A DNA stretch of 5,633 nucleotides from Desulfobulbaceae bacterium UBA2213. GTDB taxonomy: Bacteria > Desulfobacterota > Desulfobulbia > Desulfobulbales > Desulfocapsaceae. This document shows, in pieces, positions 1-5,604 of the stretch. The position numbers were made by a program, and so were the translations under genes. The notes under the pieces were generated by a model. That model ran no database searches. It worked only from the letters and a program-made list of their open reading frames with translations, and was not told the DNA's origin. The first letter of the stretch is position 1. Each line of letters starts with the position of its first letter. The stretch lies in NCBI GenBank assembly GCA_002327225.1, contig DCUN01000174.1, forward strand, positions 6,644 through 12,276. Reading direction: 5' to 3'.

Positions 1-570
1 CGCTCCGACGGCTACTGCCCACAGCCGGTGCGTCATGGTAGAAGCGTCCACGGATTGGACAAAGGCGAGGATGGCGGCGGAATCCTTGAGGTTGCCAACG
101 GATTCCTTCATGAAATCGAGTCCGAGAAAGAGTATGCCGAAGCCCAGCAGTACCTCGCCCCAGTCCACCAGCCTGTGCATGCCGAGCAGTCGGGGCAGAA
201 ATCCCAGAAAAATGGCGGGAAAAGAGAGCAGAATTATTTTAAACTTGAACCCGAAGAGCGCCACAATCCAGCCGGTCATGGTGGTGCCGATGTTGGCGCC
301 CATGACGACCCCGACGGCTTGGGTCAGGGTGAGAAGTTCAGCGCTTACAAAGCTGATCAGCATCACCGTGGTGGCGCTCGAAGATTGAACCATGGAGGTG
401 ATCAGCGTGCCGGTGAGAACGCCGGAAAAACGGTTGCCCGTCATTTTGGAGAGAATGGTGCGCATGGTCGGCCCTGCCACTTTCTGCAGACCGTCGCTCA
501 TGGTTTTCATGCCGAACAAAAACAGGGCCAGCCCGCCCAACACTGTGATAATTATATTCGCAACTGTCAT
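1..570 (-). CDS. Na+/phosphate cotransporter (PNaS/NptA family), 3'-truncated by window edge
   Basis: This gene reads leftwards and its first 190 codons are in the window; the C-terminal part lies beyond the left edge. The protein begins MTVANIIITVLGGLALFLFG, a hydrophobic first membrane segment, then GMKTMSDGLQK. It shows the two family hallmarks: a QSSSATT motif at residues 62-68 and a GANIGTT motif at 91-97. Both belong to the first of the two inverted Na/Pi-cotransporter repeats. More hydrophobic segments follow at about 100-125 and 138-153. Family members (PF02690; bacterial NptA and YjbB) use the Na+ gradient to move inorganic phosphate across the inner membrane; many are 500-600 residues long and end in a PhoU-like domain, which cannot be seen here. 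The start is ATG with AGGA (579-582 on the complement) eight bases upstream. The long open frame on the opposite strand (28-615) is only its antisense shadow. Direction of transport (import or export) is not decided by sequence. Confidence 0.93.
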   Translation of the reverse strand, partial: MTVANIIITVLGGLALFLFGMKTMSDGLQKVAGPTMRTILSKMTGNRFSGVLTGTLITSMVQSSSATTVMLISFVSAELLTLTQAVGVVMGANIGTTMTGWIVALFGFKFKIILLSFPAIFLGFLPRLLGMHRLVDWGEVLLGFGILFLGLDFMKESVGNLKDSAAILAFVQSVDASTMTHRLWAVAVGA

Positions 571-614
571 GCAACTGATCCTTTTTTGGGCCAACTTAAT
601 CAAACGGCTTTTTA

Positions 615-657
615 AGGGACGCGGAAAATCAGGTACACTAGTATTTTCCGAGTCCCT
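615..657. repeat. Long imperfect palindrome, 15-bp arms, in divergent intergenic region
   Basis: The left arm agggacgcggaaaat (615-629) is the reverse complement of attttccgagtccct (643-657) except for one position (g621 opposite a651). This gives 14 of 15 paired positions around a 13-nt loop that contains the hexamer actagt. It lies 45-87 bases upstream of the cotransporter start, so it is either in that gene's 5' leader or in its promoter region. Neither side of the stem has a run of T in the sense needed for an intrinsic terminator; the flank on the cotransporter strand reads TAAAAAG. It could be an operator for a dimeric regulator, a leader RNA hairpin, or a small dispersed repeat. The sequence does not decide between these. 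Confidence 0.7.
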
Positions 658-687
658 CATCACGGCGGCCTTTAGAGAATAGAACTT

Positions 688-717
688 TTGCCACATCTCT
701 GGTACGATTGCAATAAT
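688..717 (+). promoter_or_regulatory. Candidate sigma70 promoter for corA
   Basis: A -35-like TTGCCA (688-693, five of six matches to TTGACA) is followed after 18 bases by a -10-like AATAAT (712-717, five of six matches to TATAAT). Transcription would start near 724 and leave a leader of about 140 nt before corA. This is prediction by consensus only. No equally good promoter was recognised for the divergent cotransporter. Confidence 0.45.
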
Positions 718-724
718 TCTGTGA

Positions 725-865
725 CAAAAAAGGTGAAAGAAGCGGCTTGCGGTCAGAAGTGGCTGCTGTGGACTCTGCGGACCTTGCCGGCAATTTCTGT
801 CAGGAGTTACTGGTGCTGGTGTTCTTTTAAGGTGTTTTATTGATATCCCCCAAGGAGAGAGAGGT
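725..865 (+). promoter_or_regulatory. Probable corA 5' leader with ribosome binding site
   Basis: If the promoter above is right, this stretch is untranslated leader. It contains a perfect 10-bp palindrome TTGCCGGCAA (784-793) and, just before the gene, a strong Shine-Dalgarno AAGGAG (852-857) eight bases from the ATG. I do not recognise an M-box (Mg2+ riboswitch) or another known riboswitch. A 40-codon frame starting with GTG at 721 crosses most of it but has no ribosome binding site. Confidence 0.35.
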
Positions 866-1930
866 ATGGCACGATTTCTGAAAAAAAATAAGGCAAGTCT
901 GCATCGAACGCCGGGCTCTGTTATCTTTGTCGGCAGTCAGAAGATGGATCAGGCCAGGGTCAGCGTTATGGACTATGACCAGGGAGATCTGCGGGAGCTT
1001 GAACCAAAAAAGATCGACGAAGGTGAGCGTTTCAGGAAGACAGATACCGTCACCTGGATCAATGTTGACGGGGTGCATGACACTGAGCTGATTATGGAGA
1101 TCGGCAGGAGTTTTGATCTCCATCCCCTGATTATGGAGGATATCGTCCATACCGGACAACGGCCCAAGGTGGAGGAACATGATGACTGTATCTTTCTGGT
1201 GCTCAAGATGCTCCGTTTTGACGAGGATCAGGAGCAGGTCATAGGCGAGCAGTTGAGCATGGTGCTGGGCCGGACCTTTCTTCTTACCTTTCAGGAGCAG
1301 TCCAGTGATGCCTTTGACTCAGTGCTGGCGAGAATCGGTCGGCAGAAAGGACGGGGCAAAGGGGCAGGGATTGACTATCTTGCCTATGCCCTGCTCGATA
1401 CCGTTGTCGATAACTATATTTTTATCATAGAGAATCTGGGAGAGAAGGTGGAGGATCTTGAGGAAGAGGTCCTGTCCAGTCCGAGCCAGGAAGTGCTGGA
1501 AAAGATCACCCGCTATAAAAGGGAGATGAACTATATCCGCAAGGCTGTAAGGCCGTTCAGGGAGCTTGTGCAGCAGCTGAACTTCCTGGATTCGGAGCTG
1601 ATAAGCGACAAGACTGATCCTTTTCTCAAAGATATGCAGGGTCTGGCCCTGCAGTCGGTTGAGATTATCGACACCTATCGCGAGATGCTTTTTGATTACC
1701 TGAATATCTACAATACCGGGGTGAACAACAGGTTAAATGAGATCATGAAGGTCTTGACCATCTTTTCAGCAATCTTCATTCCTTTGACCTTCATTGCCGG
1801 GGTCTACGGGACAAATTTTACATATCTGCCTGAGCTGCGATATAAATACAGTTACTTTGTTTTCTGGGTTGTGCTGGTGCTGGTGGCCCTGGTCATGGTC
1901 AGATTTTTCAGGAGGCGTGGCTGGCTTTAG
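866..1930 (+). CDS. corA: CorA-family divalent metal ion channel with a GTN variant motif
   Basis: CorA proteins form homopentameric inner-membrane channels that admit Mg2+ (also Co2+ or Ni2+). This 354-residue protein closely follows the Thermotoga maritima CorA layout: an N-terminal alpha/beta cytoplasmic domain with HPLIMEDIVHTGQRPKVE (86-103), long helices up to about residue 290, TM1 at about 292-313, TM2 at about 331-348, and the basic tail RRRGWL. By my alignment from memory, the regulatory metal-site aspartates (D89 and D253 in T. maritima) correspond to D92 and D256, both present. The pore-gate positions M291 and L294 correspond to M294 and L297, while M302 corresponds to I305. The odd feature is the periplasmic-loop signature, which reads YGTNF at 314-318 where almost all CorA have YGMNF. 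The start ATG has AAGGAG eight bases upstream. It has its own candidate promoter and no clear terminator downstream. Family membership is secure; the transported ion is less so, because ZntB exporters/importers in this superfamily also vary at this position (usually GIN or GVN). Confidence 0.95.
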   Translation: MARFLKKNKASLHRTPGSVIFVGSQKMDQARVSVMDYDQGDLRELEPKKIDEGERFRKTDTVTWINVDGVHDTELIMEIGRSFDLHPLIMEDIVHTGQRPKVEEHDDCIFLVLKMLRFDEDQEQVIGEQLSMVLGRTFLLTFQEQSSDAFDSVLARIGRQKGRGKGAGIDYLAYALLDTVVDNYIFIIENLGEKVEDLEEEVLSSPSQEVLEKITRYKREMNYIRKAVRPFRELVQQLNFLDSELISDKTDPFLKDMQGLALQSVEIIDTYREMLFDYLNIYNTGVNNRLNEIMKVLTIFSAIFIPLTFIAGVYGTNFTYLPELRYKYSYFVFWVVLVLVALVMVRFFRRRGWL

Positions 1931-2039
1931 GCTGTTGTGGCAAAGAAATGTTTTCCTTGAGCGAGAAATAAGGCTTCGTGCATGTTGTTATCGGCAAGAA
2001 TGCAACGAAATGGGAAAGAATGTTGAAAAAGGGTTGACA
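1931..2039. other. Intergenic stretch after corA, no terminator recognised
   Basis: No gene is visible here. I looked for a GC-rich stem followed by a T run and found none; the best pairing (GCAT near 1979-1983 with ATGC near 2000-2003) is short and bulged. Either corA transcription ends in another way or some reads through into the pst genes. The first of two tandem TTGACA hexamers (2034-2039) lies at the right end. Confidence 0.4.
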
Positions 2040-2069
2040 TTGACATGGCTGTCAGGTGTTGAGTATAGT
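2040..2069 (+). promoter_or_regulatory. Sigma70-type promoter of the pst operon
   Basis: A perfect -35 hexamer TTGACA (2040-2045) is followed after 18 bases by TATAGT (2064-2069), five of six matches to the -10 consensus. A second TTGACA sits immediately upstream (2034-2039), which makes a tandem hexamer. Transcription would start near 2076, giving a pstS leader of about 115 nt. I see no convincing Pho box (paired CTGTCAT-like heptamers 11 bp apart), although one CTGTCAG occurs at 2049-2055. Confidence 0.62.
2041..2054. promoter_or_regulatory. Inverted repeat TGACA-N4-TGTCA within the pst promoter spacer
   Basis: Perfect 5-bp arms TGACA (2041-2045) and TGTCA (2050-2054) are separated by four bases. 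The left arm overlaps the -35 hexamer. The position would suit an operator at which a dimeric regulator controls RNA polymerase binding. The arms are short enough that chance is a real alternative, and no regulator can be named from this. Confidence 0.35.
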
Positions 2070-2112
2070 AAACTTTAATAGAGTATTTTTCATCAAGATG
2101 GTGTTGGGAAAC

Positions 2113-2153
2113 GCTGAAATCTGGCAGCTGTTTGCAGAGTGAAAGAGTTCAGC
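2113..2153 (+). promoter_or_regulatory. Stem-loop in the pstS leader
   Basis: GCTGAAATCT (2113-2122) pairs with AGAGTTCAGC (2144-2153) at nine of ten positions, around a 21-nt loop. It lies about 25 bases upstream of the pstS Shine-Dalgarno and would be transcribed from the promoter near 2040-2069. There is no T run after it, so it is not an intrinsic terminator. It may affect mRNA stability or translation. Confidence 0.4.
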
Positions 2154-2190
2154 ATTATCAAGTGAACACATCACGAACGGAGAAATGATT

Positions 2191-3063
2191 ATGATATGTA
2201 AGAAAATAGTTCCCTGGCTTGCTGTTCTGCTTCTGCTGGTGTCCTGTGATTCCGGCGAGAAGGGTTCAACGCAGTCACAGTCCGGCTCTCAGAAGGCAAT
2301 TAGCATCAAGGGATCTGACACCATGGTACACCTGACCAGTTCCTGGGCGGAGCTGTACATGGGCCAGCACCCTGATGCTCAGATCTCGGTGACAGGTGGC
2401 GGCTCAGGTACGGGTATCGCCGCCCTGCTCAATGGAACGACGGATATCTGCGCTTCTTCCCGTGAGCTGCAAGGCAAGGAAAAAGAGCTGGCCGTCCAGA
2501 AGAAAATAGACCTTGTAGAACATGCTGTGGCCCGTGACGGTCTGGCGATTATCGTCAATCCTGCCAACCCGGTCGAGGAACTCTCCATGGAGCAGCTTCG
2601 CAAGATTTTCACCGGCGAATATACGAACTGGCAGGAGATGGGCGGGCCTGACCTGCCTGTTATCGTGCTTTCAAGGGAATCAAGCTCAGGTACCTTCGTC
2701 TTTTTTCAGGAACATGTACTCAACAAGGCGGATTATACCCCCAGGGCCAGACTGCTGGCAGGAACCTCGGCCCTGGTGCAGTCTGTGGCCTCGGATAAGG
2801 GGGCCATTACCTATGTTGGTCTCGCCTTCGCCCTCGAGGCCAAGGCAACGGTAAAGATGGTGGGGGTCAAATCAGCAGAGGACACTGCGGCCGTGCTGCC
2901 CAGTGATGAAACGGTGCGTGCTGGTCACTACCCGGTGGCCCGGCCTCTCTATCTGTACACCAATGGAACTTCTTCTCCGGAGGCAAAGGCCTTTGTCGAT
3001 TTCTGTCTCAGTGAAGAAGGTCAGAAGATTGTGACGGAAACCGGTTATATCTCCGTAAAGTAA
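2191..3063 (+). CDS. pstS: PstS, phosphate-binding lipoprotein of the Pst ABC transporter
   Basis: PstS is the extracytoplasmic receptor that captures phosphate for the PstCAB transporter. The 290-residue precursor has a lipoprotein signal: basic KK at 4-5, a hydrophobic stretch 6-17 and a lipobox VSC with the lipidated cysteine at 19. It is followed by Asp20 and a Ser/Gln-rich tether (about 21-35). The binding-protein fold then starts at ISIKGSDTM (38-45). Phosphate-contacting loops are visible: GSDT (41-44), GGGSGTG (69-75), the TDICASSR stretch (84-91) and RESSSGT (162-168). These fit the PBP-like phosphate-binding family (TIGR02136 type). Two start codons lie six bases apart. I chose the second because GGAGA (2179-2183) is seven bases from it but only one base from the ATG at 2185; that choice would add two residues. 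It is first in an operon with pstC 5 nt downstream. Related sulfate or molybdate binders are unlikely given the GSDT and SSGT loops and the neighbours. Confidence 0.95.
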   Translation: MICKKIVPWLAVLLLLVSCDSGEKGSTQSQSGSQKAISIKGSDTMVHLTSSWAELYMGQHPDAQISVTGGGSGTGIAALLNGTTDICASSRELQGKEKELAVQKKIDLVEHAVARDGLAIIVNPANPVEELSMEQLRKIFTGEYTNWQEMGGPDLPVIVLSRESSSGTFVFFQEHVLNKADYTPRARLLAGTSALVQSVASDKGAITYVGLAFALEAKATVKMVGVKSAEDTAAVLPSDETVRAGHYPVARPLYLYTNGTSSPEAKAFVDFCLSEEGQKIVTETGYISVK

Positions 3064-3068
3064 CGCTT

Positions 3069-3935
3069 ATGTGGAAAGACAAGGCCATGCGCCTCTTGAT
3101 GCTGAGCGCGGCCTCAACCAGTATTTTTCTTGTGGTGCTCATCTTTATCTTTCTGGTGAAGGAGGCCGCCCCCTTTGCCCTGAAGCCGGGGCTGGACGCC
3201 TTGTTTGATCGTCAATGGATTCCCGTCTCCTTTGTCCAGGAGCGGTATGGCATCCTGCCGCTGATTACCGGATCGGCTCTGGTCACCGGTTTGTCGATGC
3301 TCTTCACCATTCCCCTGTCAGTATTGGGTGCCATCTATATCGCTGAGATTGCCAGTCCTGTCGAACGCGAGATCCTCAAACCCTTTATTGAGCTGCTGGC
3401 CAGTATCCCCTCGGTGGTACTTGGTTTCTTCGGCCTGGTGGTTCTGGCGCCGCTGATCAAAACCTTCTTTGGGCTCGGCACCGGATTGAGTGCCCTGACC
3501 GGTGCCCTGCTGCTGACCCTTATGGCCATTCCCACGGTGATCAGCTTGTCCGAAGATGCCATCATGAGTGTGCCGCACGCCTATAAGGATGCCTCCCGGG
3601 CCTTGGGTGCCAGCGATCTGCAGACCATATTTCAGGTGATTATTCCTGCCGCCCTGCCTGGGATCATCGCCGCGATCATGCTGGGTACGGGGCGGGTTAT
3701 CGGTGAGACCATGGCCGTACTCATGGTTACCGGAAACTCAGCCCTCATGACCTGGTCGCCGCTGGCGCCGGTGCGGACCATGACTGCGACCATTGCCGCT
3801 GAAATGGGCGAGGTCTCTTTTGGCAGCCTTCATTATCAGGCCCTGTTCTGGATAGGACTGGTGCTGCTGGCGGTGACCTTTCTCCTCAATATTATTGCCC
3901 AGCGGGTACTGGTTCGTTACGGGATGATGAAATGA
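3069..3935 (+). CDS. pstC: PstC, phosphate ABC transporter permease
   Basis: One of the two inner-membrane permease subunits that form the phosphate path. The 288-residue protein has six predicted membrane segments: about 9-30, 65-93, 108-130, 140-160, 192-220 and 258-278, with a periplasmic loop at 31-62. Between segments four and five is the binding-protein-dependent permease (EAA) loop, seen as EDAIMSVPHAYKDASRALGAS (162-182), which docks onto PstB. The GRVIGET motif (207-213) carries the conserved Arg208 and Glu212 of the PstC/PstA family. It is slightly shorter than the E. coli protein (about 319). The gene begins 5 nt after the pstS stop and has no clear Shine-Dalgarno, so translation may be coupled to pstS. 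An alternative ATG at 3087 has AAGG only two bases upstream, which is too close to be convincing. It overlaps pstA by ATGA. Confidence 0.95.
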   Translation: MWKDKAMRLLMLSAASTSIFLVVLIFIFLVKEAAPFALKPGLDALFDRQWIPVSFVQERYGILPLITGSALVTGLSMLFTIPLSVLGAIYIAEIASPVEREILKPFIELLASIPSVVLGFFGLVVLAPLIKTFFGLGTGLSALTGALLLTLMAIPTVISLSEDAIMSVPHAYKDASRALGASDLQTIFQVIIPAALPGIIAAIMLGTGRVIGETMAVLMVTGNSALMTWSPLAPVRTMTATIAAEMGEVSFGSLHYQALFWIGLVLLAVTFLLNIIAQRVLVRYGMMK

Positions 3936-4783
3936 GAAGACAATATTCGGAGCAGATAATCTATGTTCTGATCAGGCTGGTCATGTACTCCATTGTCCTG
4001 GTGATCGGCTATATCCTCTTTGATATTATCCGCCATGGGCTGCCGGCCCTGAGCTGGGAATTTGTTTCGCAGTATCCCCGCAAGAGTGGCGCCGAGGGCG
4101 GAATCCTGCCGGCCATTGTCGGTACCTTGTCGCTGCTGGTCGGCACCATTGCCGTGGCCCTGCCCCTTGGTATATGCAGTGCCATTTATCTCTCTGAGTA
4201 TGCGGAACAGAATCGTTTTACCGATATGATCCGCCTGGCCATTATCACCCTGGCCGGAGTGCCCTCCATTGTTTATGGACTTTTTGGCCTCGGCCTTTTT
4301 GTTCTCTTTCTCAATTTCGGCACCTCCATTCTGGCCGGCAGTCTGACTCTCGCCTGCATGATCCTGCCGACTATTATCGTCTCCAGTGAAGAGGCCTTGC
4401 GGGCCGTGCCCCGGGGCTACAGGGACGCAAGTCTGGCCCTTGGCGCCACCAAGTGGGAGACGATCCGCACCAATGTCCTGCCCTATTCCCTCTCCGGCAT
4501 TATCACCGGCTCCATTCTCGGCATCGGCCGGGCGGCTGGCGAGACTGCGCCCATCCTGCTGACCGTTGCCGCTTTTTATCTGCCGAGGCTGCCCAATTCC
4601 ATATTTGATCAGGTTATGGCCCTGCCATACCACTTATATATCCTGGCCACCCAGCACCCGGAGGCCGACAAGGTACTGCCCCTGCAGTATGCAACCGCCC
4701 TTGTTCTCCTGCTTCTGGTGCTCGGACTCAGTCTGGGGGCTATATTCATTCGCATTCATTTCAGGAAAAAATATCGATGGTAG
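3932..4783 (+). CDS. pstA: PstA, phosphate ABC transporter permease
   Basis: The partner permease of PstC in the inner membrane. The 283-residue protein has six predicted membrane segments: about 9-32, 58-87, 98-127, 131-150, 182-212 and 252-275. The EAA loop that contacts PstB reads EEALRAVPRGYRDASLALGA (152-171), and the GRAAGET motif (199-205) holds the conserved Arg200 and Glu204. PstA and PstC are homologous; the order in the operon and the GRAAGETAPIL form, compared with GETMAVL upstream, identify this one as PstA. The start codon shares ATGA with the pstC stop, with GGGA (3921-3924) seven bases upstream. The 3' end overlaps pstB by seven bases. Together these overlaps point to translational coupling and fixed subunit ratios. 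Confidence 0.95.
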   Translation: MRRQYSEQIIYVLIRLVMYSIVLVIGYILFDIIRHGLPALSWEFVSQYPRKSGAEGGILPAIVGTLSLLVGTIAVALPLGICSAIYLSEYAEQNRFTDMIRLAIITLAGVPSIVYGLFGLGLFVLFLNFGTSILAGSLTLACMILPTIIVSSEEALRAVPRGYRDASLALGATKWETIRTNVLPYSLSGIITGSILGIGRAAGETAPILLTVAAFYLPRLPNSIFDQVMALPYHLYILATQHPEADKVLPLQYATALVLLLLVLGLSLGAIFIRIHFRKKYRW

Positions 4784-5562
4784 AGACTTCTCCTTTTCCC
4801 GCAGATACCGAGCATGTCATCACTGCCCGGCAGGTGAATTTTTTTTACGGGGCCACCCAGGCCCTCTTTGATATCTCTATGGATATCCCCGGCCGTCGGG
4901 TCACCGCCTTTATCGGCCCTTCCGGCTGCGGCAAGTCAACCTTTCTGCGCATCTTCAACCGGATGAATGATACCATTGCCGGCACCAGGCTTGAGGGGGA
5001 TGTCCGTATTAACGGCGAGGATATCTATGAAAATGGCAGCAATGTCGTGAGCCTGCGCAGGAAGGTGGGGATGGTTTTTCAGAAGTCAAATCCCTTCCCG
5101 AAATCCATCTTTGACAACGTGGCCTACGGCCCCCGTATCCATGGTACCAAGGACAGGCAGGAGCTGGCCGAGATTGTGGAGAAGAGCCTGGTCCGTTCCG
5201 CCCTGTGGGATGAGGTGAAGGACCGGCTTGATACCAATGCCATCGGTCTCTCCGGCGGTCAGCAGCAGCGCCTCTGTATTGCCAGAGCCCTGGCCGTAGG
5301 CCCTGAAATCCTGCTCATGGATGAGCCGGCCTCCGCCCTTGATCCGAAGTCAACGATTCGGATCGAAGATCTGATCGGCGAGTTGAGAAACGACTATACA
5401 ATTGTTATCGTGACCCATAATATGCAGCAGGCCGCCCGTATCTCCGACTATACCGCCTTTTTTTATGAGGGTCGGTTGGTGGAATTTAACCCCACCAAGA
5501 AGATATTTACCAAGCCGCGGGAAAAACAGACGGAAGATTATATCACCGGTCGTTTCGGATAA
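4777..5562 (+). CDS. pstB: PstB, phosphate ABC transporter ATP-binding protein
   Basis: The cytoplasmic ATPase that powers phosphate import through PstC/PstA (EC 7.3.2.1). All nucleotide-binding motifs are intact in the 261-residue protein: Walker A GPSGCGKST (47-55), Q-loop Gln102 in VFQKSNPFP, signature LSGGQQQR (158-165), Walker B LLMDEP (179-184) with catalytic Glu183, D-loop SALD just after, and H-loop His214 in VTHNM. The QKSNPFP form of the Q-loop and the NRMND stretch after Walker A (61-65) are typical of PstB rather than other importers' ATPases. Length matches the family (about 250-270). The start ATG lies inside the end of pstA, seven bases overlapping, with AGGA (4763-4766) ten bases upstream. 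It is followed by a 42-nt spacer and a probable phoU. Confidence 0.97.
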   Translation: MVETSPFPADTEHVITARQVNFFYGATQALFDISMDIPGRRVTAFIGPSGCGKSTFLRIFNRMNDTIAGTRLEGDVRINGEDIYENGSNVVSLRRKVGMVFQKSNPFPKSIFDNVAYGPRIHGTKDRQELAEIVEKSLVRSALWDEVKDRLDTNAIGLSGGQQQRLCIARALAVGPEILLMDEPASALDPKSTIRIEDLIGELRNDYTIVIVTHNMQQAARISDYTAFFYEGRLVEFNPTKKIFTKPREKQTEDYITGRFG

Positions 5563-5586
5563 TTCTCGGACACAATTCTCGGACAC
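5561..5586. repeat. Perfect 13-bp tandem duplication after pstB
   Basis: The unit aattctcggacac occurs twice head to tail (5561-5573 and 5574-5586), and two further bases (aa) continue the pattern. The first copy begins within the pstB stop codon TAA, so the duplication lies almost wholly in the pstB-phoU spacer and lengthens it without changing either protein. It looks like a simple slippage or duplication event. Confidence 0.85.
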
Positions 5587-5604
5587 AAGAGGGAGACGCA
5601 GGTC

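Noticed and set aside
28..615. Long plus-strand open frame of 195 codons, with overlapping frames at 35-388 and 392-682
   Set aside because: It is antisense to the Na+/phosphate cotransporter, whose QSSSATT and GANIGTT motifs identify the true strand. The translated product is His/Gln/Gly-rich and low in hydrophobic residues, typical of antisense translation.
615..660. The long palindrome as a bidirectional terminator
   Set aside because: The two flanking genes are divergent, so no terminator is expected between them, and neither side shows a T run after the stem in the transcribed sense.
702..713. TGGTACGATTGC, considered as a sigma54 (-24/-12) promoter
   Set aside because: The GG and GC dinucleotides are seven bases apart instead of the required ten.
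721..843. 40-codon GTG-initiated frame in the corA leader, considered as a CorL-like leader peptide
   Set aside because: There is no Shine-Dalgarno before the GTG, the predicted transcription start falls on or after it, and the Trp/Cys-rich end looks like chance translation. It is kept only as a low-interest remark.
827..1180. Minus-strand open frame of 117 codons opposite the start of corA
   Set aside because: It overlaps the conserved CorA N-terminal domain on the other strand and shows no recognisable motif or convincing ribosome binding site.
2033..2066. Possible Pho box around CTGTCAG (2049-2055)
   Set aside because: No second CTGTCAT-like heptamer occurs 11 bp upstream or downstream; the units at 2038 and 2060 match poorly.
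1794..2078. 94-codon plus-strand frame overlapping the end of corA and the following spacer
   Set aside because: It is out of frame with CorA over most of its coding part, has no ribosome binding site, and its Cys/Trp-rich product resembles no family.
2122..2136. TGGCAGCTGTTTGCA upstream of pstS, considered as a sigma54 promoter
   Set aside because: The GG-GC spacing is nine bases, one short of the strict ten, and it lies inside a leader stem-loop downstream of a better sigma70-type promoter.
3917..4633. Minus-strand open frame of 238 codons opposite pstA
   Set aside because: The protein is rich in Gly, Gln, Asp and Asn, resembles no known family to me, and lies fully opposite a well-conserved permease. 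It is a by-product of pstA codon use.
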